Shown here piece by piece: positions 36,414 to 44,756 of a DNA stretch of 64,000 bases. The notes beneath the pieces are model-generated. The model was not told the DNA's origin and ran no database searches. It was given only the letters and a program-made list of their open reading frames with translations. Numbering within the stretch: position 1 is the stretch's first letter; each line of letters begins with the position of its first letter. The DNA comes from Microbacterium ginsengisoli (GTDB lineage Bacteria > Actinomycetota > Actinomycetes > Actinomycetales > Microbacteriaceae). The stretch spans positions 106,713-170,712 of the forward strand of contig NZ_JYIY01000077.1 of NCBI RefSeq assembly GCF_000956535.1, read 5' to 3'. Both the position numbers and the translations under genes were made by a program.

Positions 36414-36498
36414 GCGCGGGTGGCGGAATAGGTAGACGCGCTAGCTTGAGGTGCTAGTGCCCGTATAGGGCGTGGGGGTTCAAGTCCCCCCTCGCGCA
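36414..36498 (+). tRNA. tRNA-Leu (GAG)
   Basis: The acceptor arm GCGCGGG pairs with CTCGCGC and leaves discriminator A. The anticodon stem CTAGC/GCTAG closes a loop with anticodon GAG, decoding CTC and CTT. A long variable arm (GCCCGTATAGGGC) and the T arm GGGTTCAAGTCCC follow. The 85-nt class II shape fits leucine. CCA is not encoded. A TAGGCT box stands 35 bases before the 5' end and a strong hairpin follows the 3' end. Confidence 0.95.
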
Positions 36499-36520
36499 CG
36501 CAGGATGCCTCGGCATCATC

Positions 36521-36556
36521 ACGACGAAGGCCCCCGGAGACGGGGGCCTTCGTCGT
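36521..36556 (+). terminator. Hairpin terminator after tRNA-Leu (GAG)
   Basis: A perfect 16-bp stem (36521-36536 with 36541-36556) closes a 4-base GAGA loop. It begins 22 bases after the tRNA 3' end. The bases after it (TGGCGC) have no T tract. Confidence 0.8.
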
Positions 36557-36666
36557 TGGCGCATCCGTTGCTGCGGATCTCGCCAGGGGTCGCGCCCACG
36601 ACCGCGGAGAGGCAGGATGAGCCCCATCGGGCCTGCTGCGACGGGGCCGCGACGGAGGGACGGGCG

Positions 36667-37440
36667 ATGACGTTCGATGTGCCGGCCGAGGCTTATCAGC
36701 GGTTCATGGGACGCTATTCGGAGCCGCTCGCGCAGCGCACGCTGGACGTCGTGGGCGAGCTCGATGGTGTGCGAGCGCTCGATGTCGGTGCGGGTCCCGG
36801 GGCGATCGCTGCGGCACTCACCGCGACTCCGGGGGTCACGCCGGTGGCCGCGGTCGACCCCTCCCCGTCCTTCGTCGAGGCGCTGCGCGAACGGCTTCCC
36901 GGCTGCGATGCACGTGTCGCAGACGCCGAATCGCTCCCGTTCGACGATGACGCCTTCGATCTCGTCATCGCGCAGCTGGTGGTCAACTTCCTGCGCGACC
37001 CGCACGCCGCCATTCGGGAGATGGCACGGATCACCCGTCCGGGCGGCGTGATCGCGGCATCGGTCTGGGACTTCGACGGCGGGCGCGCGCCCCTGTCGCT
37101 GTTCTGGCACGCGGCGCGCGAGATGGACCCGACCGTCGACGACGAGACGGGCGGCGTCGGCACAGGTCGGGGCCAGATCGCCGACCTCTTCCGGTCGAAC
37201 GGACTCGTCGAGGTGGTCGAGCACGAGCTCGAGGTGCACGTTCCGTACACCGGCGTCGACGACTGGTGGGGACCCTACGAACTCGGCGTCGGGCCTGCGG
37301 GCGCTTTCGTCGCGACCCTCGACGCGGCCGCCCGAGCAGAGCTGCGCGTCCGCTGCGGAGCGCTCCTGCCGGGTCCGAGCGGCGTCATCGACGCGGTGGC
37401 GTGGTGCGCTGTCGGGCGCACTCCCCGCATCGCCCGGTAG
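36667..37440 (+). CDS. Class I SAM-dependent methyltransferase
   Basis: A 257-residue small-molecule methyltransferase of the UbiE/BioC-like type; the substrate cannot be told. Motif I ALDVGAGPGAIAAAL lies near residue 32-46, the acidic end of beta 2 is AAVDPSPSFVEALRE, and motif II/III are seen in FDDDAFDLVIAQLVVNF and ARITRPGGVIAASVWD. I chose the ATG at 36667 since the frame upstream runs through the tRNA and its terminator. It has no partner gene on the same strand. Confidence 0.9.
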   Translation: MTFDVPAEAYQRFMGRYSEPLAQRTLDVVGELDGVRALDVGAGPGAIAAALTATPGVTPVAAVDPSPSFVEALRERLPGCDARVADAESLPFDDDAFDLVIAQLVVNFLRDPHAAIREMARITRPGGVIAASVWDFDGGRAPLSLFWHAAREMDPTVDDETGGVGTGRGQIADLFRSNGLVEVVEHELEVHVPYTGVDDWWGPYELGVGPAGAFVATLDAAARAELRVRCGALLPGPSGVIDAVAWCAVGRTPRIAR

Positions 37441-37453
37441 CGCGGCGCACGGG

Positions 37454-37903
37454 TCAGTCGGTCGTGGTGGCGGGGGCGGTCCGGCCGCGCAGGCCGTCGT
37501 TGATCGCGAACAGCAGCAGCACGAGACCGGCTCCGAGCGTGATGTGCCCGAGGCCCGCGATTCCGGCGATCGCCGCGCTCGCCGGGACGCCGAGCACCTG
37601 CATCGTGCCGTGCACGGTCATGATCGCGACAGTCAGCACGAGCCCCGCGTTGTAGACCCAGAAGAACCACGCGAAGAAGCGGCTGTGGCCGAGGCGGTAC
37701 ACCTTGTCGAGCACGAGCACGATGAGCATGGCGAGGAAGCCGAGGGTCAGCAGATGCGTGTGGAGCACGGCGAGCTGGGTGCCCTCCCCCGATTCGAACG
37801 GCGTTCCCTTGGTCATCTCACGGAAGTACACACCGCCTGCGAGTCCGAGCACCAGATAGACGCTCGCCGCGATGAAGACGGCGCGCTGAGACATCCGAGA
37901 CAT
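37454..37903 (-). CDS. DUF2871 membrane protein
   Basis: A 149-residue protein with four hydrophobic helices of the DUF2871 family. Conserved histidines are visible in VLHTHLLTLGF near residue 47, in VHGTMQVLG and in GLGHITLGAG, a pattern that could bind heme or a metal in the membrane, but no function is established. AAGGGGAG stands before the ATG. A long inverted repeat (37911-37947) lies directly upstream and overlaps a possible -10 box, so the gene may be controlled by a repressor. Confidence 0.82.
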   Translation of the reverse strand: MSRMSQRAVFIAASVYLVLGLAGGVYFREMTKGTPFESGEGTQLAVLHTHLLTLGFLAMLIVLVLDKVYRLGHSRFFAWFFWVYNAGLVLTVAIMTVHGTMQVLGVPASAAIAGIAGLGHITLGAGLVLLLFAINDGLRGRTAPATTTD

Positions 37904-37910
37904 CTCTCCC

Positions 37911-37947
37911 CTTTCGTTACCTTCAGCATATCTGAAAGTAACGAAGG
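37911..37947. promoter_or_regulatory. Inverted repeat in front of the DUF2871 gene, likely operator
   Basis: Two 16-base arms (37911-37926 and 37932-37947) match at 14 of 16 positions in opposite orientation around a 5-base CATAT spacer. Read on the - strand the centre contains TATGCT, a good -10 box, placed 20-odd bases before the DUF2871 start. The arms carry CTTTCGTTAC-type half sites. It is AT-rich against its surroundings. A dimeric regulator of the TetR or MarR kind is the likely ligand; no such gene is adjacent. Confidence 0.6.
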
Positions 37948-37948
37948 T

Positions 37949-39040
37949 TCAGATTCCCGCCACCCCGAACAGGAGCCCGAGGACGTACGTGACCGCGGCG
38001 GCCCCGAAGCCGATGCCCAGCTGTCGGAGACCGCGGCGCAGCGGCGGCGCTCCCGAGAGGAGACCCACCGCGGCGCCGGTGCCGAGCAGCGCCACCCCGA
38101 CGAGCGCGAGCGCGACGAGCACGGCCGCGAGACCCTGCAGCCCGAACAGCCACGGCAGCACCGGGATGATCGCCCCCGACGCGAAGAACAGGAAGCTCGA
38201 GAGCGCCGCGCTGAACGCGCTGCCCACGACCTCGTGCGTGTCCGCGCCCTCGGGCGGCCGTCGGTAGGGTACCGCACGGTCCGCCGTGCGCGCCGTCTCG
38301 ATCACCAGACGTGCCCGCGCGGTCGCCTCGGCGTCACCGAGTCCCCGCGCGCGGTAGATCAGGGCGAGCTCGTTCTGGTCGAGGTCGAGATCGGGCAGCA
38401 CGTCGTCGCCGAAGTTGTTGGGCTCGGTGGCCTCGAGCAGCTCGCGCTGCGAGCGCACCGAGACGAACTCCCCCGCGCCCATCGACAGGGCTCCGGCGAG
38501 CAGGCCCGCGATGCCGCTGAACAGCACGATGCGCGCGTCGACGCCGGTCGCCCCGATGCCCATGACGAGCGCGAGGTTCGACACGAGACCGTCGTTCGCC
38601 CCGAACACCGCGGCACGGAAGGTTCCCGACAGCCTGCGACGTCCCGCCGCGGCGAGCCCCCGCACGACCTCGCTGTGGATCTTCTCGTCGGCGCGCATCG
38701 CCGGGGTCGCGTGGGGGTCGTCGTCGTAGGGCGAGCGCGTCTCGGCCTGCTGAGCAAGGGCGAGCACGAAGATCGACCCGAACCGTCGCGCCATCCAGCC
38801 GAGCAGCCGCGTCGATGCCGATGCGCGCGGCAGTCGCTCCGGCTCGCCGCCGAGCAGCGCCAGCCAGTGCGCCTCATGGCGTCCCTCGGCGTCGGCGAGT
38901 GCGAGCAGGATGTCCCGCTCCTCCCCCTCGCGGCGTGCGGCGAGGTGACGGTAGACGGCCGCCTCGGCCCGTTCGTTGGCAAGGTAGTGCGCCCAGCGGG
39001 CGCGGTCGCGGGCAGTCGCCGGAGCGGAATCGGATGCCAC
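37949..39040 (-). CDS. Ferritin-like domain fused to VIT1/CCC1 iron/manganese transporter
   Basis: A 363-residue protein with an N-terminal ferritin/rubrerythrin-like helical domain (about residues 10-130; NERAEAAVYRHLAARREGEERD and LADAEGRHEAHW supply Glu/His ligands) and a C-terminal VIT1 domain with five helices (AVFGANDGLVSNLALVMG, then LAGALSMGAGEFVSVRSQREL, the family hallmark). VIT1 proteins move Fe2+ or Mn2+ out of the cytoplasm; the fused domain may oxidise or sense iron. GAGGAG lies 6 bases before the GTG start. Confidence 0.92.
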   Translation of the reverse strand: MASDSAPATARDRARWAHYLANERAEAAVYRHLAARREGEERDILLALADAEGRHEAHWLALLGGEPERLPRASASTRLLGWMARRFGSIFVLALAQQAETRSPYDDDPHATPAMRADEKIHSEVVRGLAAAGRRRLSGTFRAAVFGANDGLVSNLALVMGIGATGVDARIVLFSGIAGLLAGALSMGAGEFVSVRSQRELLEATEPNNFGDDVLPDLDLDQNELALIYRARGLGDAEATARARLVIETARTADRAVPYRRPPEGADTHEVVGSAFSAALSSFLFFASGAIIPVLPWLFGLQGLAAVLVALALVGVALLGTGAAVGLLSGAPPLRRGLRQLGIGFGAAAVTYVLGLLFGVAGI

Positions 39041-39076
39041 GGGCAGCTCCTCGATCAGGGGGGCGGGGCCACCAGG

Positions 39077-39538
39077 CTAGCCGCGCACGGCGCGCCGCAT
39101 CATTCGGCGCCCCGAAGCCATGACCGCGGTGTGCGCGAGCACGAACACGGGGCGCAGGAGCCAGGCCGTGCGGTTCATCCACGCCCGTTCGGTGCGCACC
39201 ACCCAGCGCACGCGCACCAGGGTGTCGGATGCCGCGGCGAACAGCGCCACCTCGCCTTCGCCCGACAGATCGCCGTCGCTGCGCGCGGCGAGCACGACTC
39301 CCGGTTCGACGCGGGTGAGCACGGCGTCGAGCACGAGGCGGTAACCGAACGGGCTGCGCACCGTCAGGCCGACGTGCGCGCCCGGTTCGAGCGCTACGGG
39401 AGGGCCTGTCACCTCGACCGCCGGCCAGGGCGACGGGGCACCGGCGGCGGGGCGCAGCATCCCCTCGATCGCGCGCCAGCAGCGGGCGGGGTCGGCGGGG
39501 ATGCGCCAGACCGAGACGAAGTCGTAGCGACTGCTCAC
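39077..39538 (-). CDS. SRPBCC-family protein
   Basis: A 153-residue protein with a START/Bet v1-like (SRPBCC) pattern: the opening DFVSVWRIPADPARCWRAIEG, a central PGAHVGLTVRSPFGYRLVLDAVL and a long C-terminal helix LLRPVFVLAHTAVMASGRRMMRRA. These proteins bind hydrophobic ligands; nothing here shows which. The GTG start overlaps the stop of the helicase gene by 4 bases, so it is translated with it, although no functional link is known. Confidence 0.82.
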   Translation of the reverse strand: MSSRYDFVSVWRIPADPARCWRAIEGMLRPAAGAPSPWPAVEVTGPPVALEPGAHVGLTVRSPFGYRLVLDAVLTRVEPGVVLAARSDGDLSGEGEVALFAAASDTLVRVRWVVRTERAWMNRTAWLLRPVFVLAHTAVMASGRRMMRRAVRG

Positions 39539-41385
39539 GCGTGCACCCGGCGGCGCAGCAGGTCGATGCGCGCCTGCAGCTGCGCGACGGTCGCGTGGGA
39601 GACCGCCGGCCCCCCGCACAGGCGCCGCAGTTCGGCGTGCACCATCGCGTGAGGCTCCCCGGACTGCCGCGCGTAGAGACCGACGAGACTGTTGAGCAGC
39701 TGCCGCTGCTCCTTGAGGGTGCGGTGCAGCGCCCCGGGGAGGAGCGGGTCGATCGCGGCGTCCGCGTCGGCGCTCGCCTCGCGGGCCTCCCGCGCCTTGC
39801 GGTGGCGGGTCTGCCGCGCCTGACGCTGCTGCAGCAGCTCGTGCACATGCTCGGGCTCGAGGATGCCCGGCAGCCCCAGGAACTCCTCCTCCTCGGGGGT
39901 TCCCGGCACGGCCAACTGACCGAACTCCTTGCCGTCGAAGAGCACCCGGTCGAAGTGCGCCTGGGCATCGAGGGGCAGGAACGCGAACTCCTCGGTGAGG
40001 GCGTCGGATGCCGCGTCCGGCCGCTCCGCGGCATCCATCAGCGCTTCCTCGGCGTCCCATTCGTCGCCTGTCGCCTCGCGGTCGAGCGCATGGTCGCGCT
40101 GCGCCTCGAGCTCCTGCGCGAGCGCGAGCAGCTGCGGCACGTTCGGCAGGAACACGCTCGCCGTCTCGCCGCGGCGTCGCGCCCGCACGAAGCGTCCGAT
40201 CGCCTGCGCGAAGAAGAGCGGCGTCGATGCGCTCGTCGCGTAGACGCCGACGCTGAGGCGCGGCACGTCGACGCCCTCGGAGACCATGCGCACCGCGACG
40301 AGCCAGCGGGACGTGGACTGGGCGAACTGCTCGATGCGCGCGGATGCCTCGGCCTCGTCCGACAGCACGACGGTCGGCGCCTCGCCGCTGACCGCCTCGA
40401 GGATCGCCGCATACGCGCGGGCCGCGGTCTGGTCGGTCGCGATGACGAGCCCGCCCGCATCGGGCACCTGTTCGCGCACCTCGCTCAGACGGCGATCGGC
40501 GGAACGCAGCACGGCCGGGATCCACTCGCCCTCGGGGTTCAGGGCGGTGCGCCAGGCCTGCGCGGTGACATCCTTCGTGTTGTCCTGCCCGAGGTAGGCC
40601 TCCATCTCCTCGCCCGCCTTGGTGCGCCAGCGCATGTGACCGGCGTAGACGAGGAAGAGCACGGGCCGCACGACGCCGTCCTCGAGCGCGCGGCGGTAGC
40701 CGTAGGCGAAGTCGGTGCGGGAGACGCGGATGCCCTTCGCATCGGGGTGGTACTCCACGAACGGGATGGGCGCCGTGTCGCTGCGAAACGGCGTCCCCGA
40801 CAGCAGGAGACGCCGCGTCGCGCGGCCGTAGGCGGTGCGCAGCGCGTCGCCCCAGCTGAGCGCGTCGCCGCCGTGGTGCACCTCGTCGAGGATGACGAGG
40901 GTGGGCGCGTCGAGGATGAGGGTCTCGTGGACGCTCGCCTTCACGGCCACCTGGGCGTACGTCACTGCGACGCCCTGGTAGTGCCGGGCGGGCCGGGCGT
41001 GTCGGTTGCTGAAGGCGGGGTCGAGGCGGATGCCGACGCGCGCGGCGGCATCCGCCCACTGGGTCTTCAGATGCTCCGTCGGTGCCACGACGACGATGCG
41101 GCGCACGACTCCGCGACGCAGGAGCTCGCTCGCGAGGCGCAGCGCGAACGTCGTCTTGCCGGCGCCGGGCGTCGCGGCGGCGAGATAGTCGCGCGGTCCC
41201 TTACCGACGCCGTCCGGCCCGTCGAGGGCGAAGTAGGCGTCGAGGGCCTCTGCCTGCCAAGCGCGCAGCCGCTGCGCGGTGCCCCAGGGGGCGCGCTGGG
41301 GGAACGAGGGCGACAGGTGCTCGGCGGCGAAGCTGCCGAACTGGTGCGCCGGAGCCTCGGGAGCGAGTCCCTCGTCCTCCGTCAT
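39535..41385 (-). CDS. Superfamily II DEAD/DEAH-box helicase
   Basis: A 616-residue SF2 helicase of the group annotated as type III restriction/UvrB-like ATPases in actinobacteria. Walker A is ATPGAGKTTF (residues 71-80), Walker B is VILDEVHHGGD, motif III is LLLSGTPFRSD and motif VI is AQAIGRFVRARRRGE. The last 150 residues are basic and helical. It is a stand-alone housekeeping gene in related genomes; there is no restriction methylase near it. The ATG at 41385 has GGAG 5 bases upstream. Confidence 0.9.
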   Translation of the reverse strand: MTEDEGLAPEAPAHQFGSFAAEHLSPSFPQRAPWGTAQRLRAWQAEALDAYFALDGPDGVGKGPRDYLAAATPGAGKTTFALRLASELLRRGVVRRIVVVAPTEHLKTQWADAAARVGIRLDPAFSNRHARPARHYQGVAVTYAQVAVKASVHETLILDAPTLVILDEVHHGGDALSWGDALRTAYGRATRRLLLSGTPFRSDTAPIPFVEYHPDAKGIRVSRTDFAYGYRRALEDGVVRPVLFLVYAGHMRWRTKAGEEMEAYLGQDNTKDVTAQAWRTALNPEGEWIPAVLRSADRRLSEVREQVPDAGGLVIATDQTAARAYAAILEAVSGEAPTVVLSDEAEASARIEQFAQSTSRWLVAVRMVSEGVDVPRLSVGVYATSASTPLFFAQAIGRFVRARRRGETASVFLPNVPQLLALAQELEAQRDHALDREATGDEWDAEEALMDAAERPDAASDALTEEFAFLPLDAQAHFDRVLFDGKEFGQLAVPGTPEEEEFLGLPGILEPEHVHELLQQRQARQTRHRKAREAREASADADAAIDPLLPGALHRTLKEQRQLLNSLVGLYARQSGEPHAMVHAELRRLCGGPAVSHATVAQLQARIDLLRRRVHA

Positions 41386-41493
41386 CCCAGCTCCCTCCGC
41401 CGCGGGCGGGCGGCGAGGTTCCACGATAGACGACGCCACGGACGCCAGGCCCCGTCACGCCGCGGGTAGGCTTCGGCGGAGGAGGCCACCGCG

Positions 41494-42333
41494 ATGTCAT
41501 CCCCCACCCGCTCCCCCTTCGTGTCCAACGAGCAGACGCACCCGTGGCGTCGGTTCGTCGCCATCGGCGACTCGTTCACCGAGGGGATCGGCGACCCCGA
41601 CCCGGCGAGCCCCGGCGGCAACCGCGGCTGGGCCGATCGCATGGCCGAGGTGCTCGCGGCATCCGTCGACGACTTCGCCTACGCCAACCTGGCCGTGCGT
41701 GGCCGGCTCATCCAGCAGATCGTCGACGAGCAGATCGAGCCCGCGCTCGCCCTCTCCCCCGACCTCATCACCTTCTGCGCCGGGGGCAACGACGTCATCC
41801 GCCCGGGCAGCGATCCCGATGAGGTCGCCACGATCTTCGAGGACGCGATCATCCGGCTGTCGTCCCAGGGCGCCACGATCGTCGTCTTCACCGGCATCGA
41901 CACCAACTTCACCCCGGTGTTCCGGCCGATCCGCGGCAAGGTCGCCATCTACAACGAGAACCTGCGCGCGATCGCCGAGAAATACGACTGCATCGTCGCC
42001 GACCAGTGGGCGCTGAAGGAGATCCAGGATGCGCGCTTCTTCGACGGCGACCGGCTGCACATGAACGCGCTCGGCCACCACGAGGTGGCCCGCATGGTGC
42101 TGCGCGCGCTCAACGTGCCGAACGACCTCGAGCCGATGCAGCCCTCGCCGATCCCCTTCCGCACGTGGCGGGAGGCGCGCTCCGGCGATCTGGTGTGGGC
42201 TCGGGAGTTCCTCGTGCCGTGGGTGCTGCGGCGCCTGCGCCACCAGTCGTCGGGCGACGACGTCACCGCCAAGCGCCCGGAGCCGAGCCGCGTGCACCGC
42301 ATCGAGTCGGATGCCGCGGCATCCGAGCACTGA
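41494..42333 (+). CDS. SGNH/GDSL hydrolase (paralogue 2)
   Basis: A 279-residue GDSL hydrolase without a signal peptide. Block I is FVAIGDSFTEGIGDPDP near residue 25, block III is CAGGNDVIRPG near residue 93 and block V is DGDRLHMNALGHHEVA near residue 186. It shares most blocks and the tail VPWVLRRLRHQSSGDD with the hydrolase at 11503-12264. A TAGGCT box near 41466 and GGAGG before the start give it a short leader. Confidence 0.92.
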   Translation: MSSPTRSPFVSNEQTHPWRRFVAIGDSFTEGIGDPDPASPGGNRGWADRMAEVLAASVDDFAYANLAVRGRLIQQIVDEQIEPALALSPDLITFCAGGNDVIRPGSDPDEVATIFEDAIIRLSSQGATIVVFTGIDTNFTPVFRPIRGKVAIYNENLRAIAEKYDCIVADQWALKEIQDARFFDGDRLHMNALGHHEVARMVLRALNVPNDLEPMQPSPIPFRTWREARSGDLVWAREFLVPWVLRRLRHQSSGDDVTAKRPEPSRVHRIESDAAASEH

Positions 42334-42336
42334 TCC

Positions 42337-43152
42337 CTAGCGCGGCGGATGCCGCAGGGCCCACAGGGCGACGGCCGCGGCCGACGCGACATTCAGCGAG
42401 TCGACTCCACCCGCCATCGGGATGGTGACCACCGTGTCCGCGGCGGCCAGGGCCCGACGCGAGAGGCCGTCGCCCTCCGCACCCATGACGAGAGCGACCC
42501 GCTCCGCGCGCGTTGCGGCGAACACGTCGAGGCCGACGGCGTCGTCGGCGAGAGCGAGCGCGGCGATCGTGACGCCTGCAGCGTGGAGGGAGTCCCGCGC
42601 CTCCGGCCAGGCCGGCAGGCGGGTCCACGGCACCTGGAACACCGTGCCCATGCTCACCCGCACGCTGCGCCGGTAGAGCGGGTCGGCGCACCGCTCGCTC
42701 ACGAGCACCGCGTCGGCGCCGAGCCCCGCGGCGGCACGGAACGCCGCACCCACGTTCGTGTGGTCGACGAGATCCTCGAGCACGAGCACGGTGCGGGCAT
42801 CGGCGAGCACGTCGGCGAGGGGGCGGTCGGGCGGGCGGTGCATCGCCGCCAGTGCACCGCGGTGCACGGCGTACCCGGTCAGCGTCTCGGCGACGTCGGG
42901 GGCGACGACGTACACGGGCACGGATGCCGCGGCCCCCGCGGCATCCAGCAGTGCCGTGATCTCGGCGACCCACTGCTGCTGCACGAGCACCGAACGCGGC
43001 TGATGCCCCGCCGCCAGAGCGCGCCCGATCACTTTGGCCGACTCGGCCATGTAGAGGCCGCCGGCCGGCTCGAGCAGCCGCCGCAGCGCCACATCGGTGA
43101 GGTCGCGATAGTCGGCGAGTCGGTCGTCGGAGGGGTCTGTCAGCTCGATCAC
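42337..43152 (-). CDS. SpoU/TrmH-family RNA methyltransferase
   Basis: A 271-residue SPOUT methyltransferase that should 2'-O-methylate ribose in rRNA or tRNA. The knot motifs are present: LVLEDLVDHTNVGAAFRAAAG (motif 1) near residue 120, ALVMGAEGDGLSRRAL (motif 2) near residue 220 and TIPMAGGVDSLNVASAAAV (motif 3) near residue 245. An N-terminal L30e-like substrate-binding domain precedes it. I chose the GTG giving VIELTDPSDD because GGAG lies 8 bases upstream; two nearby GTG codons (43158, 43176) are possible. Confidence 0.9.
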   Translation of the reverse strand: MIELTDPSDDRLADYRDLTDVALRRLLEPAGGLYMAESAKVIGRALAAGHQPRSVLVQQQWVAEITALLDAAGAAASVPVYVVAPDVAETLTGYAVHRGALAAMHRPPDRPLADVLADARTVLVLEDLVDHTNVGAAFRAAAGLGADAVLVSERCADPLYRRSVRVSMGTVFQVPWTRLPAWPEARDSLHAAGVTIAALALADDAVGLDVFAATRAERVALVMGAEGDGLSRRALAAADTVVTIPMAGGVDSLNVASAAAVALWALRHPPR

Positions 43153-43228
43153 GGGCACCGCTCCAGAATGCCGCACGTGTCACACGGAGGAAATCGGCGG
43201 GGCGTAGGCTCGACGGTGGGAGGGTGCC

Positions 43229-44080
43229 GTGGCGACAGCGACCGAGTCGGATCCGCAGCTGGAGGCGCGGGTGGCCGAAGCGATCGATCTGCTCGCGGGG
43301 CGCCGCGTCGCGGTGCTCACCGGCGCCGGTGTGTCGACCGACTCCGGCATCCCCGACTACCGCGGGCAGGGTGCGCCCGTGCGCCGTCCGATGACCTTCG
43401 ACCAGTTCCTCGCCGACGACAGTTCGCGTCGCCGCTACTGGGTGGGGTCCCACCTCGGCTGGAAGCGCTTCGCCGCCGCCGAGCCCAACGCCGGCCATGA
43501 AGCCCTCGCGCGACTCGAGCACTCGGGCGCCGTGACCGGCGTCGTCACCCAGAACGTCGACGGGCTCCATCTGCGCGCCGGCAGCAGCCGCGTCGTCGAG
43601 CTGCACGGGACGATGCGCCGGGTGATCTGCCTGCACTGCGGTCAGGTGTTCGACCGGCGCGACCTCGCCGAGCGCATCGAGACCGACAACCCCTGGATCG
43701 TGGCCGACTCCGACCTTCCGCTCGGCCCCGACGGCGACGTGGCTCCGGCGACCGCCGACGGGTTCCGGATCCCCACCTGCAGCGTGTGCGAGGGAGCTCT
43801 CAAGCCCGACGTCGTGTTCTTCGGCGAGTACATCCCGGCGGAGCGCTTCCGCGAGGCCGAGCAGATCGTGCGCGGCAGCGACGCACTCGTCATCGCCGGC
43901 TCGTCGCTCGTCGTCAACTCCGGCATCCGCTTCCTCGACCGGGCTCGACGCCGCCGTCTGCCCATCGTGATCGTCAACCGCGGGGACACCCGCGGTGACG
44001 CCCGCGCCACCGTGAAGATCGACGCCGGCACCACCGAAGTGCTCCGCGCGTTCGCCGACGCCCTGGGAGGGCCCGAATGA
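43229..44080 (+). CDS. Sirtuin (Sir2-family NAD-dependent deacylase)
   Basis: A 283-residue sirtuin that removes acyl groups from protein lysines with NAD+. The NAD-binding motifs GAGVSTDSGIPDYRG near residue 31 and TQNVDGLHLRAG near residue 107 are present, with catalytic His in VELHGTMRR. The zinc site is CLHCGQ and CSVCEG. A long insert between the zinc pairs (ERIETDNPWIVADSDLP onward) is common in class II actinobacterial members. The GTG follows GGGAGG. It overlaps the histidine phosphatase by 4 bases. Confidence 0.93.
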   Translation: MATATESDPQLEARVAEAIDLLAGRRVAVLTGAGVSTDSGIPDYRGQGAPVRRPMTFDQFLADDSSRRRYWVGSHLGWKRFAAAEPNAGHEALARLEHSGAVTGVVTQNVDGLHLRAGSSRVVELHGTMRRVICLHCGQVFDRRDLAERIETDNPWIVADSDLPLGPDGDVAPATADGFRIPTCSVCEGALKPDVVFFGEYIPAERFREAEQIVRGSDALVIAGSSLVVNSGIRFLDRARRRRLPIVIVNRGDTRGDARATVKIDAGTTEVLRAFADALGGPE

Positions 44081-44682
44081 GCTCCACCGCCGACCACCCG
44101 ACACGCATCATCCTGGTGCGCCACGGCGAGACGGATTGGAACCGCGCGGGACGCATCCAGGGGTCGACCGACATCCCCCTGAACGACACCGGACGCGCGC
44201 AGGCGCGGGACGCCGCCGAGCGGCTCGTCGCCGAGGTGACGGATGCCGCGACCGTCGCCGTCGTCTCGAGCGATCTGTCGCGGGCGCGGGAGACCGCGAC
44301 ACTCATCGCCGATCGACTCGCCCTCCCGCTCGGCCCCTCCGACATCGGACTCCGTGAGCGCGGATACGGCATCGCGGAGGGACTCGACGTCACCGAGTTC
44401 CGTGCGCGCTTCGGCGACACCCACAGCGGTGAGGTTCCGGGCGCCGAGACCGTCGACGAGGTCGCCGACCGCGCGAACGACGCGCTGAGACGGCTCATCG
44501 CCGCGAGCGACTCCCCCGACGTGCTCATCGCGGTGGCGCACGGCGCGCTCATCCGCGCGGTGCTTCGCGCGGCCGCATCCGGCGTGGCGCCGACCGATGA
44601 CGCGCGCGTCGGAAACGGTGAATGGCGAGAGCTCGCCCTCACGGCGGACGGACGGCTCGTCGCCGCCTCCACTCAGCACTGA
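44077..44682 (+). CDS. Histidine phosphatase family protein
   Basis: A 201-residue phosphoglycerate mutase-like phosphatase. The catalytic motif LVRHGETDWNRAGRIQG is at residues 12-28, with the second histidine in VAHGALIRAVL near residue 150. Such enzymes dephosphorylate small molecules or act as mutases; the substrate is unknown. It starts inside the sirtuin stop (ATGA), and the two make a small operon. Confidence 0.92.
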   Translation: MSSTADHPTRIILVRHGETDWNRAGRIQGSTDIPLNDTGRAQARDAAERLVAEVTDAATVAVVSSDLSRARETATLIADRLALPLGPSDIGLRERGYGIAEGLDVTEFRARFGDTHSGEVPGAETVDEVADRANDALRRLIAASDSPDVLIAVAHGALIRAVLRAAASGVAPTDDARVGNGEWRELALTADGRLVAASTQH

Positions 44683-44742
44683 CGGAGGAGCATTTTTCAC
44701 GCCTGAAACAATTCGAGTGCGCATATTGCCTCTGAGCGGTGC

Positions 44743-44748
44743 TAATGT
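44743..44748 (+). promoter_or_regulatory. Putative -10 box (TAATGT) of the Lrp-type gene
   Basis: TAATGT, preceded by TGC (extended -10 form), lies 8 bases before the ATG at 44757. The 50 bases upstream are unusually AT-rich (CATTTTTCACG, AACAATTCG, GCATATTG) and are the likely binding site for the regulator itself. Confidence 0.45.
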
Positions 44749-44756
44749 CCCCCATT

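Noticed and set aside
37911..37947. The inverted repeat as a terminator of the ferritin-VIT1 gene
   Set aside because: It begins right at the stop of that gene and could form a hairpin, but it has imperfect, rather AT-rich arms and covers a -10 box of the next gene; an operator is the better reading.
39535..41385. SF2 helicase as part of a restriction or defence system
   Set aside because: It has the general helicase motifs but no nuclease or methylase partner; neighbours are housekeeping or unrelated genes.
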